A stretch of 64,000 bases of DNA from Pseudogracilibacillus sp. (lineage in GTDB: Bacteria; Bacillota; Bacilli; Bacillales; Amphibacillaceae). Below, piece after piece: positions 30,729-39,610 of this stretch (positions are counted from its first letter, which is position 1; each line of letters starts with the position of its first letter). Position numbers and translations under genes: made by a program. The notes below the pieces were generated by a model. That model did not search any database. It saw nothing but the letters and a program-made list of their open reading frames with translations, and was not told where the DNA came from. The stretch is taken from NCBI GenBank assembly GCA_026169815.1, contig JAPFDT010000025.1, forward strand, positions 186,001 to 250,000, read 5' to 3'.

Positions 30729-31355
30729 ATGGAAAATAATACAAAACAGAAAAAAGGTCGAAGCCTAATTTTAACCCTTATATTTGGAGTTGTCGTTCCC
30801 CTAATAATAGTAGTCGTTATTATTTTTGTTGTTTTACAAATGGCTGGAGTCGATACAGGGGGATGGGTTAAAAATAAGTTGGGCAATACGCCTGGAATAT
30901 CAAAGCTAGTTTCTTCCGACGAAAATAATGATACACAAGATAATGAAAAATATGAACAAGCAAATAAAAAACAAAAAGAAAAAATAGAAGAAATGGAAAA
31001 AGAGATTGCTAGTTTAGAGAAGATTAATAAAGATTTAGAAATAGAAAATAAGAAACTAGCAAATCGTACGACTGATGAAGATGACGATGATAAAAAGACT
31101 ACTTCAAGTTCTAAATCAAGTACGAATCGAGACTCATCAGAGGAAGAATTAACTGTCGAAGAAGAAGAAGTGAAACAAGTTGCCGGTTCATTTAGAAAGA
31201 TGGATCCAGAAAAAGCAGCCAAAATTGTAGAAAACTTAAATGAAAATATAAGTGTACAAGTTTTAGAACAATTATCCGGTGATGTTCGAGGAGATATTTT
31301 AGCAGAAATGAAACCAGGCTCAGCAGCTAAGTTAATGGAACAAATGATGCCGTAA
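30729..31355 (+). CDS. ylxF: YlxF-like membrane protein with MgtE-N-like C-terminus
   Basis: 208 residues. It has one membrane span (about 14-35, LILTLIFGVVVPLIIVVVII), then a coiled coil (about 78-115), an acidic/Ser linker, and a C-terminal domain (FRKMDPEKAAKIVENLNEN onward) of the MgtE N-terminal superfamily with the repeated M-P-x-x-A-A-K pattern. The position between fliJ and fliK matches B. subtilis ylxF; related proteins in other bacteria (MotE) act with the motor or its stators. The exact role here is not proven. Confidence 0.85.
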   Translation: MENNTKQKKGRSLILTLIFGVVVPLIIVVVIIFVVLQMAGVDTGGWVKNKLGNTPGISKLVSSDENNDTQDNEKYEQANKKQKEKIEEMEKEIASLEKINKDLEIENKKLANRTTDEDDDDKKTTSSSKSSTNRDSSEEELTVEEEEVKQVAGSFRKMDPEKAAKIVENLNENISVQVLEQLSGDVRGDILAEMKPGSAAKLMEQMMP

Positions 31356-31394
31356 TTATAGAGAAAAGTTTATTCCTTTAAAGGAGGTGAAAAA

Positions 31395-32801
31395 GTGAAC
31401 GCAGGACTATTACAATTGTTTCAACCAGTTATGAATAATAATCAATTATTCACGGAAGCCTCAAGTAAACAGTCAGATGACTTTAAACAGTTAATTGCAC
31501 ATGTTTTAGAAAATGAAAACACGTCATCAGATTTAATAAAAGAATTAACAAGTACAGGTAAAACTCCTGACGTACTGTTAGATGAACTAGCAGTAAATGA
31601 TGAACTATTAGCATTATTGTCGGAGTTGTTGAGTAAGGATTTGCTTTATTTATTCCAAGAAGCAGATGAAGAAGAATTACTAGAGCAATTGCAGGCGTTC
31701 ATTAATGGTGATGAGTCATTAAGTAATGAAGCATTAAATAAATTGCTTAACTTATTAGAAGATGCTAAAAACGATCTGGATGAGAATTCGATTGCATTAT
31801 TTCATTTGCTTAAGCAATTAGTGGACGAATGGAATACAACTGACGAAAACATTCAGTTTTACCCTACTATTGATATCAATATTCAACAAAATGAATTAAT
31901 GCAACTAGATGCTGAAGCTCAGACGAACATTATGCAATTAATTAGTGATCTTAAACAAGTTTTCAAGCAAATTCATAGCGGAGAACGTATGGAAACTGTA
32001 GCACGTCAATTATTACCTTTATTACAGCAATGGTCTAGTATGAATAATCAATTGTCACATGATCAATTACGTCAATTAGTTGCCGAACAATTAGATGCGG
32101 AAGATTTAGAGGTACTTGAAAAAGTGCAAAAGCTATATGAAAGCCGTACACATTTTCAATCGAAAAATATGTATGGTAATAATGCAACAGTATCACGCTC
32201 AGATGTAGCACAATGGTTAACAGCAGCTCTCAATGAGCCAACTAGCGCAGAACCACAAAGCCGTGTCATTCCAACTTTAAACAATGAACAATTAGTTACC
32301 CCAAGAATGTCTATATTGAATCAACAAGCAATTTACAATAACAGTATGGAAAGTGTTCAGCGTGTTGAAGCTGAAATAACACAACGAATTGTGACACAAA
32401 TTCAGCAAAATATGTTGTTACAAGCAAATGCACCTCAACAATCATTATCAATCCGATTAGCACCAGAACATTTGGGGACACTTAATATTCAATTTACTCA
32501 AGTAAACGGTGAAATGATCGTTCGTATCATGACTAACTCACTAGCTACTAAAGAAGTGTTAGAGGCGAACTTACAACAGTTAAAGCATGCATTCTCACCA
32601 CATCAAGTACAAATTGTCAGAGATGATACAGAGATTGATGAGGAAATGAAGTCACAACAAGAAGAAGAGCAATTAGCGGAAGATGATGAAAAATCACATG
32701 ATGAACAGTTAGAAGAACAACAGTCGGAAGAACAAATAATAATTGACTTTACTAGTTTAATCGAAGAGTTTTTAGCAGAGGAGGTAGAAACAGATGACTA
32801 A
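31395..32801 (+). CDS. fliK: Flagellar hook-length control protein FliK
   Basis: 468 residues from GTG 31395, behind AAAGGAGGTGAAAAA. The long Gln/Glu-rich N-terminal part is the variable ruler region. The C-terminal Flg_hook domain is clear: LSIRLAPEHLGTLNIQFTQV, MIVRIMTNSLATKEVLEANL (about 350-410). FliK measures hook length and switches FlhB export specificity. The extreme C-terminus is very acidic. It overlaps flgD by eight bases. Confidence 0.93.
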   Translation: MNAGLLQLFQPVMNNNQLFTEASSKQSDDFKQLIAHVLENENTSSDLIKELTSTGKTPDVLLDELAVNDELLALLSELLSKDLLYLFQEADEEELLEQLQAFINGDESLSNEALNKLLNLLEDAKNDLDENSIALFHLLKQLVDEWNTTDENIQFYPTIDINIQQNELMQLDAEAQTNIMQLISDLKQVFKQIHSGERMETVARQLLPLLQQWSSMNNQLSHDQLRQLVAEQLDAEDLEVLEKVQKLYESRTHFQSKNMYGNNATVSRSDVAQWLTAALNEPTSAEPQSRVIPTLNNEQLVTPRMSILNQQAIYNNSMESVQRVEAEITQRIVTQIQQNMLLQANAPQQSLSIRLAPEHLGTLNIQFTQVNGEMIVRIMTNSLATKEVLEANLQQLKHAFSPHQVQIVRDDTEIDEEMKSQQEEEQLAEDDEKSHDEQLEEQQSEEQIIIDFTSLIEEFLAEEVETDD

Positions 32802-33264
32802 AATAGACAATTCACATTATTTATCTAATCAACCGAAAAATCGCACACCGTCACCTGAGTTAGGTAAAGATGAATTTTTAAAAATTTTAATGACACAATT
32901 ACAACACCAAGACCCATTAGACCCAATGGATGATAAAGATTTCATTGCACAAATGGCTACATTTTCACAGTTAGAACAAACGATGAATATGGCAAGCTCT
33001 ATGGAGTCATTAGTTCAAAACCAATTAGTCTCGCCTGTCATTCAGTACAGTCATATGATTGGTAAAGACGTTACTTATGAGCATGAAAATGATGATAAGA
33101 CGAAAGAAACAATTACAAGTAGGGTTGAGTCTGTTAGTCAAAAAGATGGTTATGCCATTTTAGAATTAGCAAACGGTGAAAAGATTTATGCTGACAGTAT
33201 TATAAAAGCAGCTGATGCATCTGATGAAGATTCAACGGAAACTGAGGATGAAACAGATGCATAA
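32794..33264 (+). CDS. flgD: Flagellar hook capping protein FlgD (short form)
   Basis: 156 residues. The conserved N-terminal FlgD motif is DEFLKILMTQLQHQDPLDPM (about 26-45) with FSQLEQTMNMASSMESLV after it. The C-terminal part is a short TVESV-type domain (VESVSQKDGYAILELANGEK) and an acidic tail, smaller than enterobacterial FlgD (~230 residues), as is usual in Bacillus. It caps the growing hook. It sits between fliK and a small flagellar-operon gene. Confidence 0.94.
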   Translation: MTKIDNSHYLSNQPKNRTPSPELGKDEFLKILMTQLQHQDPLDPMDDKDFIAQMATFSQLEQTMNMASSMESLVQNQLVSPVIQYSHMIGKDVTYEHENDDKTKETITSRVESVSQKDGYAILELANGEKIYADSIIKAADASDEDSTETEDETDA

Positions 33265-33619
33265 GTATATTCATCCCCTTCAGCAACAACATGTAGCACA
33301 AAGGGCAAAAGTATCAAGACATCCAGTTGAGCAAGATACCTTTAAAGATGTATTATCAGCTGTACAAGAAGTTAAGATAAGCAAGCATGCCAAGCAACGC
33401 ATGGTAGAAAGAAACATATCGCTTGATGATTCAGTTTTAGATAAGCTGACAAATAAAATGAATGAAGCGAAACAAAAAGGTGTTACAGATGCTGTCGTTG
33501 TTATGGATGATATATCTTTTGTCGTAAGTACAAAAAACAATACAATTATAACAGCATTAAATCAAGAAGAAGCGTCGAATCAAATTTTCACAAATATAAA
33601 TGGAACAATTATACTTTAA
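33257..33619 (+). CDS. Small flagellar-operon protein (TIGR02530 family type)
   Basis: 120 residues from ATG 33257, which overlaps the flgD stop region and has GAGGATG upstream; a start further 5' would lie deep in flgD. The core KISKHAKQRMVERNISLDDS followed by GVTDAVVVMDDISFVVS and a C-terminal FTNINGTIIL matches the Firmicute family annotated as 'flagellar operon protein' between flgD and flgE. The molecular role is unknown. Position suggests a part in hook formation. Confidence 0.85.
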   Translation: MHKYIHPLQQQHVAQRAKVSRHPVEQDTFKDVLSAVQEVKISKHAKQRMVERNISLDDSVLDKLTNKMNEAKQKGVTDAVVVMDDISFVVSTKNNTIITALNQEEASNQIFTNINGTIIL

Positions 33620-33676
33620 TAAGGTTGGACCCTGAATGGGAAACCTTAGCAACTATTAATTGATTGATATAGTTGC
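33620..33676 (+). other. Two consecutive hairpins upstream of flgE
   Basis: Hairpin 1: TAAGGTT (33620-33626) with AACCTTA (33642-33648), with a further ACCC/GGG pairing possible inside. Hairpin 2: GCAACTAT (33649-33656) with ATAGTTGC (33669-33676), perfect. They lie within the 83-bp gap between the small gene and flgE, without a T-tract. Confidence 0.55.
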
Positions 33677-33702
33677 GATAATTCAAAAGGAGAGAATAAT
33701 TT

Positions 33703-34524
33703 ATGTTACGTTCAATGTACTCAGGGATTTCAGGGATGCGTGGTTTTCAAACAAAATTAGACGTAGTAGGTAACAACATCGCAAACGTAAATACAACAGG
33801 ATTTAAAAAAGGTCGAGTAACATTTCAAGACATGATGTCACAAACAACACAAGGTGCACAAGCTGCAACTGCGGATGGTAGTCGTGGTGGAGTGAACCCA
33901 ATGCAAGTAGGATTAGGTTCACAAATCGGTTCGATTGATAACATTCACACACAAGGATTCCGTCAAACAACGGATAACCCACTTGATTTTGCAATTGAAG
34001 GTAATGGTATGTTTGTTGTCAAGCAAGGTGACAACACTTATTACACACGTGCAGGTAACTTTTATTTAGATGATGATGATAATCTTGTTAACGCTGATGG
34101 GTATTATTTACAAGGACTTACTGAAAATGGTGAAGAAATGGAAAGAATACAATTACCAGAACATCAAAGTTTTAGTATTTCTGATGATGGAGCAGTTAAC
34201 TATGTTGATCTAAATGGAGAGCCTCAAGTAGCTGGTTTTATTGCATTAGCAAACTTTTCAAACCCAAGTGGATTGGAAAAGACTGGTAATAACCTTTATC
34301 TAAATTCAAATAACGCTGGATTAATCTTGGAAGATGGAAATTATAACTTTGCAGCTACTGGAGAAATGGGTCAAATCGTTTCTGGTGCGTTAGAAATGTC
34401 TAACGTTGACTTAGCGGAAGAGTTCACAGAGATGATTGTTTCTCAGCGTGGTTTCCAAGCAAATACGAGAATTATTACTACATCTGATGAAATTTTACAA
34501 GAGTTAGTGAATCTGAAACGATAA
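33703..34524 (+). CDS. flgE: Flagellar hook protein FlgE (Bacillus short type, formerly called FlgG)
   Basis: 273 residues. The N-terminal rod/hook motif is DVVGNNIANVNTTGFKKGRV (about 22-41); NPLDFAIEGNGMFVV starts the hook-specific domain, and the C-terminus SNVDLAEEFTEMIVSQRGFQ is the family end. At 273 residues it is close to B. subtilis FlgE (~264), which lacks the extra outer domains of the enterobacterial hook. AAAGGAG precedes the ATG. Similarity to FlgG is inherent; position after fliK-flgD supports hook identity. Confidence 0.93.
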   Translation: MLRSMYSGISGMRGFQTKLDVVGNNIANVNTTGFKKGRVTFQDMMSQTTQGAQAATADGSRGGVNPMQVGLGSQIGSIDNIHTQGFRQTTDNPLDFAIEGNGMFVVKQGDNTYYTRAGNFYLDDDDNLVNADGYYLQGLTENGEEMERIQLPEHQSFSISDDGAVNYVDLNGEPQVAGFIALANFSNPSGLEKTGNNLYLNSNNAGLILEDGNYNFAATGEMGQIVSGALEMSNVDLAEEFTEMIVSQRGFQANTRIITTSDEILQELVNLKR

Positions 34525-34533
34525 AAGGAGGTA

Positions 34534-34559
34534 GGGGATGTTTCATAGCAAGCATCCCC
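34534..34559 (+). promoter_or_regulatory. Hairpin enclosing the swrD start codon
   Basis: GGGGATG (34534-34540, containing the ATG) is perfectly complementary to CATCCCC (34553-34559), with a 12-nt loop. The AAAGGAGGT ribosome binding site lies immediately 5'. In RNA, the stem would occlude the start codon. Confidence 0.45.
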
Positions 34560-34762
34560 GCCATATTATGATTGAATTACAACGATTAAATGGTGATACA
34601 TTTATGTTGAATGCTTTTTTAATTGAACAGATTCAGTCGTTTCCGGATACGACAATTACACTAACAAATGGTAAGAAAATTGTTGTACAAACTTCAGAAG
34701 CAGAGGTCGTTCAAAAAGTAAAAGAGTGTTATCAACAGATAGGTATATTTGGCACAGAGTAA
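34538..34762 (+). CDS. swrD: Swarming motility protein SwrD (YlzI, FlbD family)
   Basis: 74 residues from ATG 34538, supported by AAAGGAGGT 5 bases upstream. The FlbD core IELQRLNGDTFMLNAFLIEQ begins at residue 11; family members usually start right at this core, and the internal ATG 34568 would give that shorter form but has no ribosome binding site. In B. subtilis SwrD raises flagellar power for swarming. It sits between flgE and fliL as in B. subtilis. The N-terminal 10 residues are therefore unusual. Confidence 0.88.
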   Translation: MFHSKHPRHIMIELQRLNGDTFMLNAFLIEQIQSFPDTTITLTNGKKIVVQTSEAEVVQKVKECYQQIGIFGTE

Positions 34763-34776
34763 AAGTAGGTGAAAAA

Positions 34777-35202
34777 ATGAAAGTTGTAAAAACAGCACTT
34801 CTATCTGTAGCAATCATCGTTATATTAGGTGTGATTACACTTGCTGTTTGGTTTTTCTTTTTTATGGATCAAGATGACGAAGCAAAAGAACAATCTATAG
34901 GAGATATGAATAAGTTTTCTTATGAAACACCTGAAGTAACGACGGACTTAAAGAATGGAACCTTCGTTCGAATTCAGTTTACAATAATAACAGATGGTAA
35001 TAAAGGCGTTACAGAATTAGAAGATAGGGAATTCCAAATTCAGAATATGCTTATTAAAGAGTTAGCAAATAAATCTGAGGTAGATTTTCAAGAAAAAGAA
35101 ACATTATCTAAATTAGAAAATGCTATTAAAGATGATTTGAATGAAGTTATGAAAGATGGAAGAGTAACAGACGTTTACACTATTAATAAAATTTTGCAAT
35201 AA
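34777..35202 (+). CDS. fliL: Flagellar basal body-associated protein FliL
   Basis: 141 residues from ATG 34777 (AAGTAGGTG upstream; the earlier in-frame start runs into swrD). It has one N-terminal membrane span (about 7-29) and then the periplasmic-side FliL domain (FVRIQFTIITDGNKGVTELE; KLENAIKDDLNEVM). It assists stator function around the motor. The preceding gene stops 14 bases before. Confidence 0.93.
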   Translation: MKVVKTALLSVAIIVILGVITLAVWFFFFMDQDDEAKEQSIGDMNKFSYETPEVTTDLKNGTFVRIQFTIITDGNKGVTELEDREFQIQNMLIKELANKSEVDFQEKETLSKLENAIKDDLNEVMKDGRVTDVYTINKILQ

Positions 35203-35232
35203 TAACCGTACATATGCAACAGGAGGTGATGG

Positions 35233-36234
35233 ATGTTGCAATCTGAAATACTCTCACAAAATGAGATTGATTCCTTATTATCCGCTATATCTTCGGGTGA
35301 GATGGATGCAGAAGAATTAAAAAAAGAAGAAAAGAAGCAAAAAGTATCCGTATATGATTTTAAGAGAGCATTGCGTTTTTCTAAAGATCAAATTAGAGGA
35401 ATATCTAGAATACATGAAAATTTTGCACGTCTATTAACAACCTTCTTCTCAGGAAAATTACGTACATATGTGAATATAACTGTTGCATCAGTTGACCAAG
35501 TTCCTTATGAAGAATTCATTCGCTCTATTCCTAAAACAACGATTTTGAACGTATATAGTGTGGAACCATTAGAAGGCAGACTCTTAATGGAAGTAAATCC
35601 GAACATTGCATATACAATGATGGATCGAACTCTTGGAGGACAAGGAACTAGTGATATTCAATTAGAAAATTTAACAGAGATTGAAACACTAATTATGACA
35701 CAGTTATTTGAACAATCTGTCGTAAATTTAAAAGAAGCATGGGAGACAATGATTGACATTGAACCAGTTTTAGAAGATTTTGAAACAAATCCGCAATTTC
35801 TCCAAATGGTTTCACCAAACGAGACAGTTGTTGTCGTTTCATTTAATACACAAATTGGTGATGTGAGTGGTATGATCAACATTTGTATTCCACATATTAT
35901 TTTAGAACCGATTATTCCCAAACTATCCGTACATTATTGGATGGAAACAGGAACGAAAGAACGAAATCCGGAAACTTATAATCAATTACAAACGCATTTA
36001 CGTCAAGTAAAAGTAGATGCGAAAGCTCTTTTAGGAAAAGCTGATATTACATTACAAGAATTATTACATTTAAAGCAAGATGATGTTGTCATTCTAAATC
36101 AATCGATTGGCGACCCTCTTGAAATGGTCGTAAATGATGAGCCTAAGATGCTTGTACAACCTGGTAAAGTAAACAATAATGTTGCTGTACAAGTATTAGA
36201 AATATTTGAAGGAGGGATAACAGATGACGAATGA
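35233..36234 (+). CDS. fliM: Flagellar motor switch protein FliM
   Basis: 333 residues. The N-terminal [13 protein letters not shown] (about 7-19) is the CheY-P binding peptide. The middle domain has [20 protein letters not shown] and the GGXG-like [12 protein letters not shown] loop that contacts FliG. The C-terminal SpoA domain pairs with FliY. CAGGAGGTGATGG precedes the ATG. It overlaps fliY by 11 bases. Confidence 0.97.
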   Translation: MLQSEILSQNEIDSLLSAISSGEMDAEELKKEEKKQKVSVYDFKRALRFSKDQIRGISRIHENFARLLTTFFSGKLRTYVNITVASVDQVPYEEFIRSIPKTTILNVYSVEPLEGRLLMEVNPNIAYTMMDRTLGGQGTSDIQLENLTEIETLIMTQLFEQSVVNLKEAWETMIDIEPVLEDFETNPQFLQMVSPNETVVVVSFNTQIGDVSGMINICIPHIILEPIIPKLSVHYWMETGTKERNPETYNQLQTHLRQVKVDAKALLGKADITLQELLHLKQDDVVILNQSIGDPLEMVVNDEPKMLVQPGKVNNNVAVQVLEIFEGGITDDE

Positions 36235-37480
36235 TGGTACGCTGTCTCAAGATGAAATTAACGCATTACTGAATAACGCTAATTCTGATAATGAAGATAG
36301 CGAGGAAGCAAATGGATCTACTGAACCAGATGGTGAGGAACAAGATGATTCGGACGCTATGTCCCAAGAAGAAATTACAGCATTATATTTAACATCACTT
36401 GAAAAAGATACAATTGGTGAGATTGGTAATATTTCTTTAGGTAGTTCAGCTACAGCATTATCTACTCTTTTAGGTTTAAAAGTAAATATTACAACACCTA
36501 CTGTATCAATCGTTCGAAAAACTGGTTTAAAAGAAGAATTCCCATATGAACATGTAAGTTTACAAGTTAATTATGTAGAAGGCTTTGATGGGGAAAATAT
36601 CTTCTTAATGAAAGCTAGTGATGCTGCGATTATTTCTGATATTATGATGGGTGGAACAGGAGAAGATGCAGATGAGGAATTATCTGACATTGCATTAAGT
36701 GCTGTACAAGAAGCAATGAATCAGATGATGGGCTCTTCAGCAACAAGTATGTCAACTGTATTTAGTAAAAAAATTGATATATCTCCACCCGAAGTAGATT
36801 ATAAAGATATTGATAAATTAGAAGAAGTAATGAGTAAGACGGATGAAGAAGTATTTGTTAAAGTTTCTTTCCAATTAGAAATTGGCGATGTAATTGATTC
36901 TAACATTATGCAAATTATTCCATTGCATTTTGCTAAAGAGTTAGTTCGCGATTTATTAGAGCCGGAAGAAGAAACTAAAGCTGAAACAGTACGAGTAGAG
37001 GAGACGTCAGCTCCAGTACAAAACGAAAGACAACCTGATCCTGTATCTGAAGGATCGTTAGAACCACAAGCTGAACCTGTACCGGAAGTATCGCCAGAAC
37101 CACAAGCTGCACCAAGAAATGAAGAACCACAACAAATCGGTGCTAAAGCAAAGAAAGATGCGCCAGTTCAAACAGCGTCATTCAGTCAATTTGAACCAGT
37201 AGACCTAACGGAAAGTAATCAGAGAAATTTAGATATGTTACTAGATATTCCCTTACAAGTAACGGTTGAACTAGGTCGTACAAAACAAACAGTAGCTGAT
37301 ATTCTTGATTTAACTTCTGGGTCTATCATTGAACTAGATAAGCTTGCTGGTGAACCAGTAGATGTGTTAGTTAACAGTAAGTTAATCGCTAAAGGCGAAG
37401 TTGTTGTTATTGAAGAGAACTTCGGTGTTCGTGTAACAGATATTGTAAGCCAAGCAGATCGCTTAAAGAATTTAAATTAA
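36224..37480 (+). CDS. fliY: Flagellar motor switch phosphatase FliY
   Basis: 418 residues. The N-terminal [13 protein letters not shown] resembles the FliM CheY-binding peptide. Two CheC-type phosphatase motifs follow ([19 protein letters not shown] near 65; the second, [20 protein letters not shown], near 162). A Pro/Glu-rich linker (about 250-310) leads to a C-terminal SpoA/FliN domain ([20 protein letters not shown]). In Gram-positives FliY replaces FliN and dephosphorylates CheY-P at the switch. The linker is longer than I recall for B. subtilis (378 residues in total). Confidence 0.96.
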   Translation: MTNDGTLSQDEINALLNNANSDNEDSEEANGSTEPDGEEQDDSDAMSQEEITALYLTSLEKDTIGEIGNISLGSSATALSTLLGLKVNITTPTVSIVRKTGLKEEFPYEHVSLQVNYVEGFDGENIFLMKASDAAIISDIMMGGTGEDADEELSDIALSAVQEAMNQMMGSSATSMSTVFSKKIDISPPEVDYKDIDKLEEVMSKTDEEVFVKVSFQLEIGDVIDSNIMQIIPLHFAKELVRDLLEPEEETKAETVRVEETSAPVQNERQPDPVSEGSLEPQAEPVPEVSPEPQAAPRNEEPQQIGAKAKKDAPVQTASFSQFEPVDLTESNQRNLDMLLDIPLQVTVELGRTKQTVADILDLTSGSIIELDKLAGEPVDVLVNSKLIAKGEVVVIEENFGVRVTDIVSQADRLKNLN

Positions 37481-37500
37481 TTTTATGAGGTGAAGGATAA

Positions 37501-37863
37501 ATGTCACAAAGTGTATTAATTGTTGATGATGCTGCATTCATGAGAATGATGATTAAAGATATTTTAGAAAAAAATGGTTATAACGTTGTTGGAGAAGCTG
37601 AAAATGGTCAAGTAGCAGTAGAAAAATATAAAGAACTAGAGCCAGACTTAGTAACGATGGATATTACAATGCCAGAAATGGATGGTATTCAAGCATTAAA
37701 AGAGATTAAAGAAATTAATGGAGATGCTGTTGTTATTATGTGCTCTGCAATGGGACAACAAGCAATGGTTATTGACGCTATTCAAGCAGGTGCAAAAGAT
37801 TTCATCGTAAAACCATTCCAAGCTGACCGCGTAATGGAAGCTGTAACTAAAGCTTTAGGTTAA
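37501..37863 (+). CDS. cheY: Chemotaxis response regulator CheY
   Basis: 120 residues, a single receiver domain. The acidic pocket is VDDAAFMR (residues 8-15), the phosphoacceptor D54 is in LVTMDITMPEMDG, the conserved Thr/Ser position is in VIMCSAMGQQ, and the lysine is in FIVKPFQADR. CheY-P binds the switch and in Bacillus promotes smooth swimming. GAGGTGAAGG precedes the start; fliO follows with no gap. Confidence 0.97.
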   Translation: MSQSVLIVDDAAFMRMMIKDILEKNGYNVVGEAENGQVAVEKYKELEPDLVTMDITMPEMDGIQALKEIKEINGDAVVIMCSAMGQQAMVIDAIQAGAKDFIVKPFQADRVMEAVTKALG

Positions 37864-38541
37864 ATGAGTAAAGTGATGTTACGCAAACAATTAACTATCT
37901 TGTTTATAGTTTTTTTTATGTCCACTATTTTTTCACCGATTACTAGTTTCGCTGAAACGAATATTAAAGACTGTCTAGAAAATGAAGAAGATTGTTTAGA
38001 GTTAGATAGTACTGATGAAGATGATGGTTCAATGTTATTAAACAATGAAGATACGTCATCTAACGGTAAGACAAGCTCTGTTATTATTAATATCCTAAAA
38101 ATAATCTTTGCCTTAGCACTTGTTTTAGTTTTAATTTATGTTTTACTTACTTTATTAAAACGGAAAAATAATTTATCTAAGCACAGTCAAGCATTGGAAA
38201 ATTTAGGCGGTATTTCAGTAGGACAACAAAAATCAATCCAAGTTATTCGGATCGGTGAAAAGGTATATGCAGTTGGAATAGGGAATGATGTTACGATGTT
38301 AGATGAAATAACGGACGAGAATGTCATTCGTCAATTAGAAGAAAGTGCAAATATGGACACACCAGCCTTAACATTTATGCAACAATTGTTTTCTAATAAA
38401 AAGCAAGAAAATAATAAGGATGATAAATCAGTTAATGCCCAACAATTCTCAAGTCAGCTTGATCGTGAACTAGATAAATTAAAAGCTAAAAGAGAACAGT
38501 TAATCGATATGAATAAGCGAGATGATGATAATTATGGATGA
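37864..38541 (+). CDS. fliO: Flagellar biosynthetic protein FliO (FliZ in B. subtilis)
   Basis: 225 residues. It has an N-terminal signal-peptide-like segment (about 8-29, ending ITSFA-ET), an acidic extracellular stretch, a membrane span (about 75-97, IINILKIIFALALVLVLIYV), and a cytoplasmic FliO domain (LENLGGISVGQQKSIQVIRI). FliO helps assemble the FliP ring of the export gate. The ATG immediately follows the cheY stop. It overlaps fliP. Confidence 0.92.
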   Translation: MSKVMLRKQLTILFIVFFMSTIFSPITSFAETNIKDCLENEEDCLELDSTDEDDGSMLLNNEDTSSNGKTSSVIINILKIIFALALVLVLIYVLLTLLKRKNNLSKHSQALENLGGISVGQQKSIQVIRIGEKVYAVGIGNDVTMLDEITDENVIRQLEESANMDTPALTFMQQLFSNKKQENNKDDKSVNAQQFSSQLDRELDKLKAKREQLIDMNKRDDDNYG

Positions 38542-39199
38542 TTTTATTAATATTTTTTCTAACTCGGATCCATCAGCAATTACCACATCTGTAAAGCTAA
38601 TGTTATTAATAACTATATTATCGATTGCACCTGGTATTTTAATTTTAATGACTAGTTTCACAAGAATTGTTATTGTACTATCATTTGTAAGAACTTCATT
38701 AGCAACACAACAAATGCCCCCAAACCAAGTGTTAATTGGGCTTGCATTGTTTCTTACATTTTTTATTATGGCACCAACGTTTTCAGATATTTATACTGAA
38801 TCATTAGATCCATTATTTGAAGAAGAAATTACTTTAGACGAAGCGTATGAAAATGCCAGTGTTCCATTAAAGGAATTTATGGCAGAACATACACGAGAGA
38901 AAGATTTAGCGTTATTTTTTAATTATACGGAACAGGAAAAGATTGAAACAGTACAAGATATTCCATTAATGACACTCGTACCAGCATTTGCAATAAGTGA
39001 ATTGAAAACAGCTTTTCAAATGGGCTTTATGATATTTATTCCTTTTTTAATTATTGATATGGCTGTTGCTAGTGTACTTATGTCAATGGGGATGATGATG
39101 TTACCACCTGTTATGATTTCTTTACCATTTAAAATACTATTATTTGTTTTAGTAGATGGATGGTATTTAATTACTCATTCGATACTTCAAGGCTTTTAA
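38534..39199 (+). CDS. fliP: Flagellar export gate protein FliP
   Basis: 221 residues from ATG 38534 (MDDFINIFSN); an in-frame ATG at 38522 also exists, both inside the end of fliO. There are four hydrophobic spans. Signature blocks are TSFTRIVIVLSFVRTSLATQ, PPNQVLIGLALFLTFFIMAP and MSMGMMMLPPVMISLPFKI. It forms the export gate with FliQ and FliR. A hairpin and an unusually long gap follow before fliQ. Confidence 0.95.
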   Translation: MDDFINIFSNSDPSAITTSVKLMLLITILSIAPGILILMTSFTRIVIVLSFVRTSLATQQMPPNQVLIGLALFLTFFIMAPTFSDIYTESLDPLFEEEITLDEAYENASVPLKEFMAEHTREKDLALFFNYTEQEKIETVQDIPLMTLVPAFAISELKTAFQMGFMIFIPFLIIDMAVASVLMSMGMMMLPPVMISLPFKILLFVLVDGWYLITHSILQGF

Positions 39200-39225
39200 C
39201 GATATACAGAGAGATGTATATCGTT
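39198..39225 (+). other. Hairpin at the end of fliP
   Basis: A perfect 11-bp inverted repeat (AACGATATACA at 39198-39208; TGTATATCGTT at 39215-39225) with a GAGAGA loop overlaps the fliP stop codon. No T-tract follows, so termination is doubtful; it could act in RNA processing or stability. The remaining ~110 bp to fliQ is AT-rich with only a weak promoter-like TTTACA at 39289. Confidence 0.6.
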
Positions 39226-39337
39226 GCCTGTTATATTGTAGAGTATTTTAAAGTAATGTTACCGTATTAATAAAAAGTCATTTTAATGTTTACAATATAT
39301 TTATTGTTTCATGAATAATAGAAGAGGGTGCGTTTAC

Positions 39338-39607
39338 TTGAATGAAGAAATGGTATTGACATTAGCCGAACGGAGTATTGTTACTGTTTTATTAGTTGCT
39401 GGACCTATTCTTTTATTAGCATTAGCTGTCGGTTTACTCGTTAGTATCTTTCAAGCAACAACACAAATTCAAGAACAGACACTAGCTTTTATTCCAAAAA
39501 TTATCGCAGTATTAGTTGGTATTGTGTTTTTCGGACCTTGGATGTTATCGAAATTAATCGAGTTTACGACAGACTTATATCAAAGTCTGCCAATGTTAGT
39601 AGGATAA
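39338..39607 (+). CDS. fliQ: Flagellar export gate protein FliQ
   Basis: 89 residues from TTG 39338, which has GAGGGTG 7 bases upstream and gives exactly the family length; the in-frame ATG at 39311 would add 9 residues with no ribosome binding site. There are two membrane spans around the signature SIFQATTQIQEQTLAFIPKI (about 39-58). It is a component of the FliPQR gate. FliR starts 3 bases after the stop. Confidence 0.95.
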   Translation: MNEEMVLTLAERSIVTVLLVAGPILLLALAVGLLVSIFQATTQIQEQTLAFIPKIIAVLVGIVFFGPWMLSKLIEFTTDLYQSLPMLVG

Positions 39608-39610
39608 ACT

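Noticed and set aside
30455-31222. 255-codon reading frame on the - strand opposite fliJ and ylxF
   Set aside because: It is the low-complexity complement of Glu/Lys-rich coiled-coil genes (Ser/Phe/Leu-rich), has no ribosome binding site or recognisable domain, and the + strand genes are well supported.
39311-39313. ATG 39311 as the fliQ start
   Set aside because: No ribosome binding site; the TTG at 39338 has GAGGGTG at the right distance and gives the usual 89-residue protein.
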